Of a DNA stretch of 64,000 nt, positions 33,480-43,260 are shown one piece after another. The notes below the pieces were generated by a model. The model was not told the origin of the DNA and did no database searches. It worked only from the letters and a program-made list of their open reading frames with translations. Source of the stretch: Adlercreutzia equolifaciens DSM 19450. GTDB lineage: Bacteria > Actinomycetota > Coriobacteriia > Coriobacteriales > Eggerthellaceae. Position 1 is the stretch's first letter. The number at the start of each line of letters is the position of its first letter. The DNA lies in NCBI RefSeq assembly GCF_000478885.1, contig NC_022567.1:248001-312000 (forward strand). The letters are read 5' to 3'. Made by a program: the position numbers and the translations under genes.

Positions 33480-34022
33480 ATGGCCAAGCAACGCAAGAGA
33501 CTCCTCATCGTTGACGGGTACAACGTGCTGCGGTCGGGCAGCCGGTACCGGTGGCAGCCGCGGGCCGACGAGGACTACACCGACGACTTCTTCAACGCCG
33601 CCCGCGACCGGCTCATCAACGACGTGGTGAACTACGCCGGGCGCGACATGGGCGCCATCATCGTCTTCGACGCCGCCGATAACGAGCTTTCGGAAGGCTC
33701 GCGCACGAAGATCGGCGGCGTGCAGGTGATCTTCTCCCCGGCGGGGCAGTCGGCCGACAAGGTGATCGAGAAGCTGGCCTACGACGCGGGCAAGCGCGGG
33801 GTGGAGACCATGGTGGTCACGAGCGACGCGGCCATTCAAGACACGGTGTTCGGCGGCGGCGTCGATCGCATGAGCGCCGACGGCTTCTCCCACGAGATGG
33901 GCGAGTACTACGAAGATGCGCGTTTGGATGACACCCCGAAGGTGGCGCGCAAGAACACCGTCGCCGAGCGCATCCCCGCTGACACCCTGGCGCGCCTGAA
34001 GGCACTGCGGGACGGCCGCTAG
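33480..34022 (+). CDS. NYN-domain RNase (YacP/Rae1 family)
   Basis: 180 residues: LLIVDGYNVLR at the start and conserved acidic residues (DAADNE, TSDAAIQ) of the PIN-like NYN fold. The Bacillus homologue Rae1 is a ribosome-associated endoribonuclease that cuts mRNA in the A site. It lies directly after rlmB and is probably co-transcribed. The C-terminal 30 residues are charged and variable. Confidence 0.9.
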   Translation: MAKQRKRLLIVDGYNVLRSGSRYRWQPRADEDYTDDFFNAARDRLINDVVNYAGRDMGAIIVFDAADNELSEGSRTKIGGVQVIFSPAGQSADKVIEKLAYDAGKRGVETMVVTSDAAIQDTVFGGGVDRMSADGFSHEMGEYYEDARLDDTPKVARKNTVAERIPADTLARLKALRDGR

Positions 34023-34080
34023 CGAGCGCGAATGCTGCCGTGCGTGTGGTGACCGCTGGGGTATTTTCCCAGTTCAGCGC

Positions 34081-34103
34081 TTCCGCAACCAATAATTGCG
34101 GAA
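34081..34103. promoter_or_regulatory. Palindrome upstream of HTH-membrane gene
   Basis: TTCCGCAA-N7-TTGCGGAA, 93 bases before the HTH gene start. Candidate operator. CTGGG-N7-CCCAG (34056-34072) just before it may be a weak terminator for the RNase gene. Confidence 0.45.
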
Positions 34104-34195
34104 AATGACAACGCGAATTGGTTCCGTGGCAAAGAGGTTTTCGGTAGGCTCCAAGGCGTTTTTGAGAGGCAATCGCAGAAGAAAGGCAGCACACC

Positions 34196-35149
34196 ATGAA
34201 TGTCGAAATCGCCGAGCGCTTGGCCGCGCGCCGAAAGCTTGCAGGGCTGTCGCAGGAGGCCCTCGCGGAGAAGTTGGGCGTGTCGCGCCAGGCTGTTTCC
34301 AAATGGGAGCGCTCAGAGTCGTCGCCTGACACCGACAACCTCATTGCCCTGGCGAAGCTCTACGGGGTGTCGCTGGACGAGCTTTTGTACGTGGACGAGT
34401 CCATCGAGGACGACGTGGCCTTCGAAGCCGCCGACCGCGCGGAAGTGCGTGGCGCGAGCAGGGTTGTCGTCGCGGAAGCTTCGGAAGAGACGGCTTCGCC
34501 AGAGGGCGGTGGCGTTGGCGATGCATGTGATGCCGAGACAGCCGAGGGCGTTGACTTCGAAAAGGAGGGCCGCGGCAAGGTGCACTTCGGACCCGGTGGC
34601 ATTCACGTGGACGACGGCAAGGACCATGTGCACGTGTCCTGGGCCGAGGGCGTGCACGTGGTCGACCGCCACGGCGAAGAGGTGCACGTCGGTTGGGACG
34701 GCGTGCGCGTCAACACGACGGATCCGGAGGTGGCAGAGCATATCTTCACGCGCGACAATCCTTTCGGGGTGTCGCCCGATGACTTCAATGCCGAGCGAGC
34801 TAAAAAGTGGCTGAAGTTTCCCTTTTGGGCGTTGGTGATTGTGGCGTATCTTGCCTTCGGTATGCTCAGCGGTATCTGGGGGCCGACGCTGTTTCTGCTG
34901 TTCCTCATTCCGGTGTATTACGTTGTGGGCGCGGCAGTCGCATCTCGCCGCATCGCTCCCATGCTGTGCGCGCTGTATCCTATTGGTGCGATCGCCTGGT
35001 TCCTTTGGATGACCTTCGTCGATGTTCATTGGCATGGCCCCGCTTGGGTCATCTTCCTCACGATTCCGCTCGTGGAGGTCATCATCGTCCAGCTCTCCAA
35101 ATGGTGGAACGCCCGCAAGGGCAACGCTTGCAAGGAAGAGGTCGCCTAA
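34196..35149 (+). CDS. XRE-family HTH regulator with C-terminal membrane domain
   Basis: 317 residues. HTH at 1-65 (LSQEALAEKLGVSRQAVSKWE). A hydrophilic middle has His/Asp/Val-rich beta repeats (GGIHVDDGKDHVHVSWAEGVHVV), then about four TM helices from residue 205, ending with WVIFLTIP. The gene at 36779 starts with the same MNVEIA and has the same WVIFLTIP motif, so they are paralogs. Likely a membrane-linked regulator responding to envelope or metal signals; the His-rich repeats could bind metal. Confidence 0.85.
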   Translation: MNVEIAERLAARRKLAGLSQEALAEKLGVSRQAVSKWERSESSPDTDNLIALAKLYGVSLDELLYVDESIEDDVAFEAADRAEVRGASRVVVAEASEETASPEGGGVGDACDAETAEGVDFEKEGRGKVHFGPGGIHVDDGKDHVHVSWAEGVHVVDRHGEEVHVGWDGVRVNTTDPEVAEHIFTRDNPFGVSPDDFNAERAKKWLKFPFWALVIVAYLAFGMLSGIWGPTLFLLFLIPVYYVVGAAVASRRIAPMLCALYPIGAIAWFLWMTFVDVHWHGPAWVIFLTIPLVEVIIVQLSKWWNARKGNACKEEVA

Positions 35150-35192
35150 CTATTCGCGACAAATCAAGTGAGGTTTTGCTCTGCACCCTAGA

Positions 35193-35247
35193 CTATCTCT
35201 CCAGAGATATTCATGTTATACTTCTGGAAGTATCTCTGGAGAGATAG
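35193..35247. promoter_or_regulatory. Double palindromic operator flanking the DUF3990 promoter
   Basis: Arms CTATCTCTCCAGAGATA (35193-35209) and TATCTCTGGAGAGATAG (35231-35247) are perfect complements. Each half is itself nearly palindromic (TATCTCT..AGAGATA). TATACT (35217-35222) lies between as a -10 box, 8 bases before the right arm ends the gap to the ATG at 35255. Binding of a dimer to both arms would shut the promoter; the HTH protein encoded downstream is the obvious ligand. Confidence 0.75.
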
Positions 35248-35254
35248 GTAAACC

Positions 35255-35929
35255 ATGGAACTTATGACCCTATTTCATGGATCGCCTCAAATAGTGGCGC
35301 ATCCTTTCTACGGTGGTGGTAGGCCATATAACGACTACGGCCGCGGGTTTTATTGCACCGAGCATATCGAATTGGCGCGCGAGTGGGCCTGCTCCGAAGA
35401 AGGCTACGACGGCTACGCTAACGAGTATCGCTTCGATGGCCGCGGCCTTAAGGTTCTTGAACTTTCCTCTCCGGAATACTCGACGCTTCATTGGCTGGCG
35501 CTGTTGCTGGAGCATCGCAAGATCGATCTGCGCACCCCGGTGGCTCAAGCGGGTAGCGAGTTTCTTCGTGCCCACTACCTGCTGGATGCGGAGTCGTTCG
35601 ACGTTATCGTGGGGCACCGTGCTGATGACAGTTACTTCACCTTCGCCCGCGCCTTTTTGCGAAACGATATTTCTTTGGAGCAGTTGACGCGGGCTTTGCA
35701 TCTCGGTGATTTGGGCCAGCAGATCGTACTCAAGAGCCCGGAGGCATTCAAGGCCATCGAGTTCGTCGAAGCCACAGTGGCGCCCAGCGCCGTTTACTAC
35801 CCTAAGCGGAAGGAGCGCGACGAGAAGGCGCGGGCGCTCTATCGCGAGGAGGCTGCCCGGCAGGGCATCGACGGTATTTTCTTGCGCGACCTTTTGCGAG
35901 AAGAGGTGACCGATCTTGCAGGCCTATAG
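35255..35929 (+). CDS. DUF3990 domain protein (putative ADP-ribosyltransferase-like toxin)
   Basis: 224 residues. The start LFHGSPQIVAHPFYGGGRPYNDYG and GFYCTEHIELAREWA match DUF3990, a family whose H...Y pattern resembles ADP-ribosyltransferases and which occurs in toxin-antitoxin-like pairs. No signal peptide or TM. It is transcribed from a promoter framed by a double palindrome and its end overlaps the next gene by 14 bases. Together with the DUF3791-like/HTH partner this looks like a toxin-antitoxin module. The enzymatic activity is inferred from family resemblance. Confidence 0.75.
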   Translation: MELMTLFHGSPQIVAHPFYGGGRPYNDYGRGFYCTEHIELAREWACSEEGYDGYANEYRFDGRGLKVLELSSPEYSTLHWLALLLEHRKIDLRTPVAQAGSEFLRAHYLLDAESFDVIVGHRADDSYFTFARAFLRNDISLEQLTRALHLGDLGQQIVLKSPEAFKAIEFVEATVAPSAVYYPKRKERDEKARALYREEAARQGIDGIFLRDLLREEVTDLAGL

Positions 35930-36554
35930 CGAAGATTATCTGTTCGATGCCATGGAAGCGCTGGGCGAGGCATTCGATTGCGCGGCCAACCGTGTCAACT
36001 TGGGGCTCGACCAGTTCTTTGAAATGTTCGTAGCGACAGGGGTTGCCGATGCGTTCGGCGCCGGGGCCCCGCGCTATGTGAGCGGTTCGTCGGGCATCGA
36101 ACTGGTGCTTGACGTGTGCTATCGGGCCGGGCTGGATATCGGCGTGCCTCTGGCCGATATGGCGTCCGACGGGGAAGGGCCCGACTATTGGTGCGGTTGG
36201 GTTCTGGCCTACTGGCAGTGGGAGACGGGCCGCCCGTTCCGAACCATAGGTCGCGTAACGACTATGGAGGAAATCCGCACGCTGTATTGGCCGCTCCACG
36301 AAGCAGCAGAGCAGAAGTTCGTTGAAGTGATCGAGGAGCGCGTGGCCCGGCGGGGTGCTCCTTTGAAATCGTGGCGCGAGCAAAGGGGTCTTTCCCAGGT
36401 GGCGCTGGCGGAGAAGTCGGGCGTGTCGCTGAGGGCGATTCAGCAGTATGAGCAGCGCTGCAAGAACATCAATCACGGCCAGGGCGCATCGCTCTATCGG
36501 CTCGCTCAGACGCTGGGTTGCCGCATCGAGGATCTGCTCGAGTATCCGCTGTGA
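35916..36554 (+). CDS. DUF3791-like + XRE HTH protein (putative antitoxin/repressor)
   Basis: 212 residues. The N-terminal 60 (LGLDQFFEMFVATGVADAF) resemble DUF3791, usually encoded next to DUF3990. The middle (GLDIGVPLADM, DYWCGWVLAYWQWETGRPF) looks like a separate small domain. The C-terminal 65 are an XRE HTH (WREQRGLSQVALAEKSGVSLRAIQQYE). It starts inside the DUF3990 gene, so translation is coupled. Likely the neutralising partner and autorepressor of the module. The fusion of DUF3791-like and HTH parts in one chain is notable. Confidence 0.7.
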   Translation: MQAYSEDYLFDAMEALGEAFDCAANRVNLGLDQFFEMFVATGVADAFGAGAPRYVSGSSGIELVLDVCYRAGLDIGVPLADMASDGEGPDYWCGWVLAYWQWETGRPFRTIGRVTTMEEIRTLYWPLHEAAEQKFVEVIEERVARRGAPLKSWREQRGLSQVALAEKSGVSLRAIQQYEQRCKNINHGQGASLYRLAQTLGCRIEDLLEYPL

Positions 36555-36648
36555 CCGATGAGGTTGGTGACTTGCGCTGCGAAGGAGGTGCGAGTGGTCG
36601 TGGGCTGGCGGCTTGGAAGAAGCGCAAATTACCTGTTCGTGGGTGGGG

Positions 36649-36724
36649 CAACCAGTGGTTGTCGGAGATTTTTCGCTCGGTTCTGGTAAATTGACCACAT
36701 AAGGTGCTGGTGCAACCAGGGTTG
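36649..36724. promoter_or_regulatory. Paired palindromes upstream of second HTH-membrane gene
   Basis: CAACCAGTGGTTG (36649-36661) and CAACCAGGGTTG (36713-36724) lie before the HTH gene at 36779 and are candidate autoregulatory operators around its promoter. Confidence 0.45.
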
Positions 36725-36778
36725 AAACCATAGGGTGAAAGGCGAGATGTGACGAACAAGACGCGAAAGGGAACCGTG

Positions 36779-37657
36779 ATGAACGTCGAAATCGCCCAAC
36801 GCCTTGCCGAATTGCGCCGTGAGCGCGGGTTCTCCCAAGAGGGGCTGGCCGAGCAGCTGGGGCTGTCGCGCCAGGCCGTTTCCAAGTGGGAGCGGGCCGA
36901 GTCGGCACCCGATATGGGAAACCTTATTGCCTTGGCCGACTTGTACGAGGTGACCCTGGATGAGCTTCTGCGCGTGAGCCCCGAGGTGGCCGACGATGTG
37001 CGCTTTGAGTCCCAGGAGCGCGCCGAATCGGTGGAAACCGAGGCCGCTGCTGCGGCGGAGGCGGCCCTGGCGGCTGCGGCGCGGGCCGAAGCGGCGGCTG
37101 CGACGGCAGCTGAGGCGCCCGACGTGCCGAAAGTGGTCGTGGAAGTGAGCGCGCCCGCTGCGACGTCGGGAGGCTTCCCGCCGCCTGCTCCGTCCCCTGG
37201 ACAGGCCGGTGCTTCCGGCCAAGGGGCGCCGCACGGGTTCTCGCCTTCCACATACGGAGCGCCGGGCCATCGGCCACCGAGTGCGGGCTATGGCCCTGGC
37301 GCGTCTTCGCACGGTTCGCCGGCATCGCCGCAGAGCCCGGGTGCCTACCCTCCTGGCTCCTGCCCACCGGGTTCCATTCCGCCGGCATCCTCGGTGCCCA
37401 TTGCGCCGCCACCGACGCCCCAACCGAAAGATCCGCTGCAGTCGTTTCCCTACCCGCTTCTGTGCGCGGTCATCTTCCTACTTGCTGGTTTCTGCTTCGG
37501 CTGGTGGCATCCCGGCTGGGTGATCTTCCTCACCATTCCCTTCTACTATTGGGTGGTGAACACCTTGGAGGCTGATCCGGCTTATCAGACATGGTTGGCC
37601 GAACGCCAGGACGTCGCGGCGAAAAGTGATTCCTCCTCAGAAGGAGGCGCCCAATGA
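36779..37657 (+). CDS. XRE-family HTH regulator with Pro-rich linker and membrane segments
   Basis: 292 residues. HTH at 1-65 (FSQEGLAEQLGLSRQAVSKWE), an Ala-rich helix at about 85-120, then a Pro/Gly/Ser-rich linker of about 90 residues and two TM helices from about 225 with WVIFLTIP. Paralog of the gene at 34196. ATG 36779 has CGAAAGGG upstream. It overlaps the DUF4097 gene by 4 bases (ATGA), so the two proteins are made together, probably a sensor-regulator with its surface partner. Confidence 0.85.
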   Translation: MNVEIAQRLAELRRERGFSQEGLAEQLGLSRQAVSKWERAESAPDMGNLIALADLYEVTLDELLRVSPEVADDVRFESQERAESVETEAAAAAEAALAAAARAEAAAATAAEAPDVPKVVVEVSAPAATSGGFPPPAPSPGQAGASGQGAPHGFSPSTYGAPGHRPPSAGYGPGASSHGSPASPQSPGAYPPGSCPPGSIPPASSVPIAPPPTPQPKDPLQSFPYPLLCAVIFLLAGFCFGWWHPGWVIFLTIPFYYWVVNTLEADPAYQTWLAERQDVAAKSDSSSEGGAQ

Positions 37658-38667
37658 AACTGGAACGGAGCACCTATGTGAAGATCGCGCTCATCGTGCT
37701 GCTTTGCCTGGGGGTGTGTGGGTTCTTCGGCGGCTGTCGCGGCATCGTTCCCTGGGGCGGCTCGCTGCTTGCGCCCGGTGGCTTGATGGGTTGTGTGGGC
37801 TGGAACGCCATGGGCGAGATCGCCGGATATGCTGGAGATGCGGTCGGCGAGATGGCCGGATATGCGGGTGATGCCGCGAGCGAGGTGGAGGATGCGACGC
37901 TGCACAGCGGTGTGCGCGGCGGTGTTGCGTCGACTTCCGAGGGCAGCCATTTCGAAATCGACGCCAGCGAGGTAAACGTTATCGAGTTGAACTGGCTCGC
38001 CGGGTCGGGTTCCGTGCGCGTGGTGGCCGACGGCGAGACCGACGGCAAAATTGTCGTGAACGAGACCATGCACGGCGGCCCGCAACCCGTTATGGCCTGC
38101 AGCACGAATGGCGGTGTGCTTTCCATCAACTATATGGAGGGCAACGGCGGCCTATCGGGATGCTCGCTCGGCACATGGGGCAGCAAGGACGTGGAGGTGC
38201 TTATCCCCGAATCGGCGGCGTCTCTTGAGCGCTTCGTTCTTGAGGCGGCCTCGGGTGAGTACGGCATCGACGGGGCCGACGCCATGCTGTGCGAGAAAAT
38301 GGAACTCGATGTCGCCTCGGGTTCCGTCTCAGTGAGCCAGATGTCGGTGACCGACCTTGAGCTGAGCCTCGCAAGTGGCAATGTCGCTTACGAAGGCTCT
38401 ATCGCCAAGACGCTGCACATCGATCAGGCTTCAGGGGAGTTCTACTTCGGCCCGTGCTTGTCGGCCCCGGAGACCATCTCTGGATCGCTCGCCTCCGGAC
38501 ACATCGTTTTGGAGCTTCCGGCCGATACCGCGCTGACGGCGCAGGTGGATAAAACCTCTGGGAACTTCACGAACGACTTCGCCGATTCCGCTGGAGATCC
38601 GTCGCACTCCTGCGATCTCACCTTCGACATCATAAGTGGCAATCTGGAAGTGCTCAGCGCTGAGTAA
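37654..38667 (+). CDS. DUF4097-type beta-helical surface protein
   Basis: 337 residues. A signal-like hydrophobic N-terminus ends in FFGGC, possibly a lipobox. From about residue 100 there are repeated short beta strands (FVLEAASGEYGIDGA, MELDVASGSVSVSQM, LELSLASGNVAYEGS, LHIDQASGEFYFG) typical of DUF4097/DUF4098 beta-helices. Such proteins often sit beside HTH regulators or PspC-like genes and may sense envelope stress. The coupled start with the HTH gene supports a joint role. Confidence 0.8.
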   Translation: MKLERSTYVKIALIVLLCLGVCGFFGGCRGIVPWGGSLLAPGGLMGCVGWNAMGEIAGYAGDAVGEMAGYAGDAASEVEDATLHSGVRGGVASTSEGSHFEIDASEVNVIELNWLAGSGSVRVVADGETDGKIVVNETMHGGPQPVMACSTNGGVLSINYMEGNGGLSGCSLGTWGSKDVEVLIPESAASLERFVLEAASGEYGIDGADAMLCEKMELDVASGSVSVSQMSVTDLELSLASGNVAYEGSIAKTLHIDQASGEFYFGPCLSAPETISGSLASGHIVLELPADTALTAQVDKTSGNFTNDFADSAGDPSHSCDLTFDIISGNLEVLSAE

Positions 38668-38696
38668 AGAGCATTCAATCGCAGAGCTTTCAATAG

Positions 38697-38722
38697 AAAA
38701 GGGGCGGCCTGGTGGTCGCCCC
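38697..38722 (-). terminator. Terminator of htrA paralog 2 (minus strand)
   Basis: GGGGCGGCC / GGTCGCCCC (one G-T pair) with a 4-base loop. On the minus strand it is followed by TTTTC, so it mainly serves the htrA gene; it may also slow plus-strand transcripts from DUF4097. Confidence 0.75.
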
Positions 38723-38785
38723 TGCTGCGAGGGAATCGTGAGTCCCTTCTGTCGGCATGCTTGACGCGTAAGGCGCCACGGCGGC

Positions 38786-40249
<1,464 letters not shown>

Positions 40250-40327
40250 TGGTGATCTCCTTCTGAAAGGGGGTCGGTCATGTGCTGGAGTGCACACTAT
40301 CACGCCCCAGCACGTCCCAATGACCTC

Positions 40328-40367
40328 GGCAACCCCCAATCACGACCGGCCCACGCAGATACACCAA
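40328..40367 (-). promoter_or_regulatory. 40-bp element shared by both htrA genes, copy 2
   Basis: On the minus strand it runs TTGGTGTATCT ... CGTGA ... GGGTTGCC over exactly 40 bases, as at 11298-11337, and ends 78 bases before the htrA start codon. Confidence 0.65.
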
Positions 40368-40403
40368 CGGGAGTAGTCCCTGCGGATTATGGGGAAGCCT
40401 CGA

Positions 40404-40527
40404 ATGCACAAAACAGGGTACTTCTCGTAGGATTTTGTGCCGGGAGGGCTTGAACCGTTTAGCGTGAACAGGGAAAACTTTTCGCATTTGCCGCCAATAG
40501 CTACGAGAAATGGCTCATTTTGCACAT
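40404..40527. repeat. Imperfect long inverted repeat (27-bp arms, 70-bp spacer)
   Basis: Arms 40404-40430 and 40501-40527 pair at about 18 of 27 positions, best at the inner end (TTCTCGTAG / CTACGAGAA). The left arm also forms GCACAAAA-N19-TTTTGTGC (40406-40440). It lies in the 460-base gap between htrA and the LuxR gene. Confidence 0.5.
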
Positions 40528-40552
40528 TTCGGATCGATGGTGCTTTTAGACG

Positions 40553-40635
40553 CTCTTCTTCCAGTGTGATGCGCCCGATGCGGGCGGCCGGGTCATGACC
40601 GCGCTCGTAGAGCCGCAGGTTCTGGTTGCGCGTGG
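40553..40635 (-). pseudogene. Remnant of a MoxR ATPase C-terminus
   Basis: On the minus strand this segment encodes YERGHDPAARIGRITLEEE, matching the last residues of the MoxR gene at 47078-48601 (YERGHDLAARIDRITLEEE). The stop codon is replaced and the frame runs on into unrelated sequence. Nothing else of the gene remains. It looks like debris from a duplication or recombination. Confidence 0.65.
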
Positions 40636-40661
40636 TGTCGCGCCAAGGCTTTAGACGGCTT

Positions 40662-40703
40662 GGTGGTGCGCGTCGACTGGTGCACCAAGCGGCGCGCACC
40701 ACC
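40662..40703 (-). terminator. Hairpin after the LuxR gene
   Basis: Perfect 11-bp stem GGTGGTGCGCG / CGCGCACCACC with a 20-base loop, starting 9 bases beyond the LuxR stop (minus strand). No T-run follows. Confidence 0.5.
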
Positions 40704-40711
40704 GCCGGCTT

Positions 40712-42358
40712 CTAATACTTCTCAACGAGATCGATGAGTTCCTGCTTGGAATGCAGGCAGGTCTTCTCCAAAATGCGGCGGGTGTGGGTGCGGATGGTGG
40801 ATTCCGAGACGAAGAGCGCTTCGGCGATGACCTTTGCGGAGCGGCCGCGGGCGAGGTAGGGGAGCACCTCGGCCTCGCGACGGGTGAGGCCGTAGTCGTC
40901 GGCGAGGAGCGCGAAGACGACCTCTTCGCTGTTAATGGCTTCGGCCCCATCGATCTCGCCGGTCGCAGAAGTGCTGATGGACTCCGCAACGGGAGAGGTG
41001 CTGGCAGGGTCGGCAGCTGCTTTGTCGGTTGCCTTGACGGCTGTTGGGGCAGCTAAGACCGACGATGGATCTGAGACGCTCGAATGAGGATTCGCGTTGC
41101 CGTCGCCGGTCGCCTCGCCAATCGCCATTCTCCCTTCTGCCTCCTCGCCCGGAACCGAGCGTTTGGCGTTGTGCCAGAGAAACCATAGCAGGATGACGAG
41201 CAGGTACACCGCTCCGATGCACACGCCCACTACAGCGCAGCCAGCCACTTCGGGGAGGAGCATGATCAGATACCCGATGCCGATGCCCACGAGCCGTGCG
41301 AGAATGGACAGCGCCCTCACCAGGCCCCCTATAACGAAGCCCGATACGGCGTAATCGTAGGCAGCTGTGGCTACCAGGTACCAGATGACCACGTCGAAGA
41401 CCCCATGTACGGCGCTCATGATTGCGTTCAGCACTACGGGGTGAACATTCCAGAAAAACGGCAGCGCCGCGAACAGCACGATGGCGATGGGGATAAGCAG
41501 TTGGTAGACTAGCGACAGGTTTACTCGCCGCTGCAAGGCAACCGTGAAGGCCAAAAGAAGCACTGCAACGACGAAATTCAGCACGAGGGGCAGTTCATGG
41601 GCCGTGCTCGCGGAGTTCACGCTGAGCACGGCGGTCTCCCACATAAAGCCGAACAGGCAGGAGAAAACGAGGGCGGCGATGATGAGCGGCACGAGGGTGG
41701 TGAGAGCCGCCAGGTAGCGCTGAGACTCGGTTCGGTGGGGCGCGAGGAGAACCGACGGCTGGCTGCTCTCGGTACGGCAGCGCTTCAGGCAGAGAACCGA
41801 GGCTATTGGCAGGGGAGCCATGAGCGCAAGGGGCGGAAAGGGAGTGAGGGCCACGAGGGAGTCGACGGCGAGAAAGATGATGGTGGTGAGCAAGAACGAC
41901 GCCGGGGCATACAGGGCCGTGCGCGAGGGATGCACGCGTCCGAGCACGTCCGCCCAGCTCCCCCATAGGTAGCCGAAGCCGACGCCGCATAGCGTCGAGC
42001 CGATCACGAGTGATGCGGAAAGCGCTGGGCCGGCAAACCATATGCCGGCGCCGCCGATAGCCGCGATGCCGACAAGGATGCATCCGCAGAAGGGCCACGG
42101 CGAGAGTTTCGCCAGATTTTCCGGCGCCCGCTCTACAAGGGCCGACACGCCTAAGAGCACGGTCATGTTTGCCAAAAACGATACGACGACGATCAACGTA
42201 TTGTACTGGGGCGTGTCCGCCGCGCCGGTGAGCAGGATGGAGCTGCGGAAGGTGAGCATGCTGCAGGCCCAGAAAAACGCGAGGCCGAGATAGCACAGGT
42301 GCAGAAAGCGGTGAAGCGGCTCGATAGCGGCCGATGGTGCATCGCGGACTGCTGTCAC
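40712..42358 (-). CDS. 12-TM membrane LuxR-family regulator
   Basis: 548 residues. The first 420 have about 12 TM helices arranged like an MFS transporter; a Ser/Ala/Thr linker follows and residues 485-548 are a LuxR HTH (YGLTRREAEVLPYLARGRSAKVIAEALFVSESTIRTH, here shortened). This architecture is abundant in Eggerthellaceae and is known to pair with reductase operons there. It probably senses a small molecule through the membrane part and activates the divergent TorD-molybdoenzyme operon. The minus-strand GTG at 42358 has AAGGAGG upstream. Confidence 0.88.
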   Translation of the reverse strand: MTAVRDAPSAAIEPLHRFLHLCYLGLAFFWACSMLTFRSSILLTGAADTPQYNTLIVVVSFLANMTVLLGVSALVERAPENLAKLSPWPFCGCILVGIAAIGGAGIWFAGPALSASLVIGSTLCGVGFGYLWGSWADVLGRVHPSRTALYAPASFLLTTIIFLAVDSLVALTPFPPLALMAPLPIASVLCLKRCRTESSQPSVLLAPHRTESQRYLAALTTLVPLIIAALVFSCLFGFMWETAVLSVNSASTAHELPLVLNFVVAVLLLAFTVALQRRVNLSLVYQLLIPIAIVLFAALPFFWNVHPVVLNAIMSAVHGVFDVVIWYLVATAAYDYAVSGFVIGGLVRALSILARLVGIGIGYLIMLLPEVAGCAVVGVCIGAVYLLVILLWFLWHNAKRSVPGEEAEGRMAIGEATGDGNANPHSSVSDPSSVLAAPTAVKATDKAAADPASTSPVAESISTSATGEIDGAEAINSEEVVFALLADDYGLTRREAEVLPYLARGRSAKVIAEALFVSESTIRTHTRRILEKTCLHSKQELIDLVEKY

Positions 42359-42444
42359 GGCCCTGCTCCTCCTTCTCCATTGCCAGTGTGAACTGGGCGT
42401 TTCCCTGTCGCGTCCTCTGTTATGACTGACTTGCGTCTCGGTAA

Positions 42445-42463
42445 ATCATCAGAAACTGATGAT
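42445..42463. promoter_or_regulatory. Palindromic operator candidate in the LuxR-torD intergenic region
   Basis: ATCATCAG-AAA-CTGATGAT, a perfect 8-bp palindrome 54 bases before the chaperone gene and 87 bases from the LuxR start. Likely binding site of the LuxR regulator. Confidence 0.6.
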
Positions 42464-42516
42464 ATGGCGCATAGCCGACGATTCTAGCATGGAGCGCCAA
42501 CGGAAGGAGGTGCGAA

Positions 42517-43224
42517 ATGCAAGAGACAAGAGGCGGGGCTGCGCGTGCGACCGCGCAAACATCGGAGAGAGAGGTCGTGCGCGATGCCGCACGGGTGAAC
42601 GTCTGCGCCAAGGCAGCCTACCTGAGCACCATTGGGGCTCTGTTCTCGCGATGGGGCGATGACTATGAAGCGGCGTACGAGGCGGCCCGTGCGACAGCGG
42701 CCGATTTAGCGATAGCGCCCGCGACGCCGGCGGGCGCCGTGCGCTGCCGACTCGAGAACGAGGTGCTCACCTTGGGCGCTCCCGCGGCGGCGGTGCCCGT
42801 CGAATCGCTTTATAAGCCTTGGGCCGATGGACGGGAGCGCCGCAGAGGGGTCTCGGCTGAGTTTGGTGCGGCCCGGCATCTGCTCCTCGGTGACAGCGCC
42901 CAGCACATGCGGGCTCTTTATCGCGCTCTCGAACTTGAGGTGCCGATGGAGTTTTGCGCCATGCCCGACCATGTGACGCTCATGACCGAGGTGGTGGCCC
43001 TGTGCGTCGATGCGGGAAACCATGAGGCTGCTCTTGCGCTGTTGTCCGAGCATTTCGACTGGCTGGACGCTTACGAGCAAACCCTGCTCGCCCATGCGGC
43101 CGCGCTCTCGTCGGCGCCCCCCTCGGCTCGTACCGACGAGCTGGCTCGCGCTCTGGCCCATGGGCGCGAGCTGGCGGTAGCTCTCGCGGCGGCCGTCCGA
43201 GACCTATCCGTGTCCCTTCGGTAA
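42517..43224 (+). CDS. TorD/DmsD-family molybdoenzyme chaperone
   Basis: 235 residues, mostly helical, with the family EFCAMPDHVTLMTEVVALC motif near residue 148 and LYKPWAD near 95. TorD proteins bind the Tat signal of their partner apoenzyme and help cofactor insertion before export. The partner is the Tat-bearing molybdoenzyme starting 36 bases downstream. AAGGAGG precedes the ATG. Confidence 0.8.
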   Translation: MQETRGGAARATAQTSEREVVRDAARVNVCAKAAYLSTIGALFSRWGDDYEAAYEAARATAADLAIAPATPAGAVRCRLENEVLTLGAPAAAVPVESLYKPWADGRERRRGVSAEFGAARHLLLGDSAQHMRALYRALELEVPMEFCAMPDHVTLMTEVVALCVDAGNHEAALALLSEHFDWLDAYEQTLLAHAAALSSAPPSARTDELARALAHGRELAVALAAAVRDLSVSLR

Positions 43225-43260
43225 AAACCGAGGACTTCCCCAGACAAGGAGAAAGCAGAT

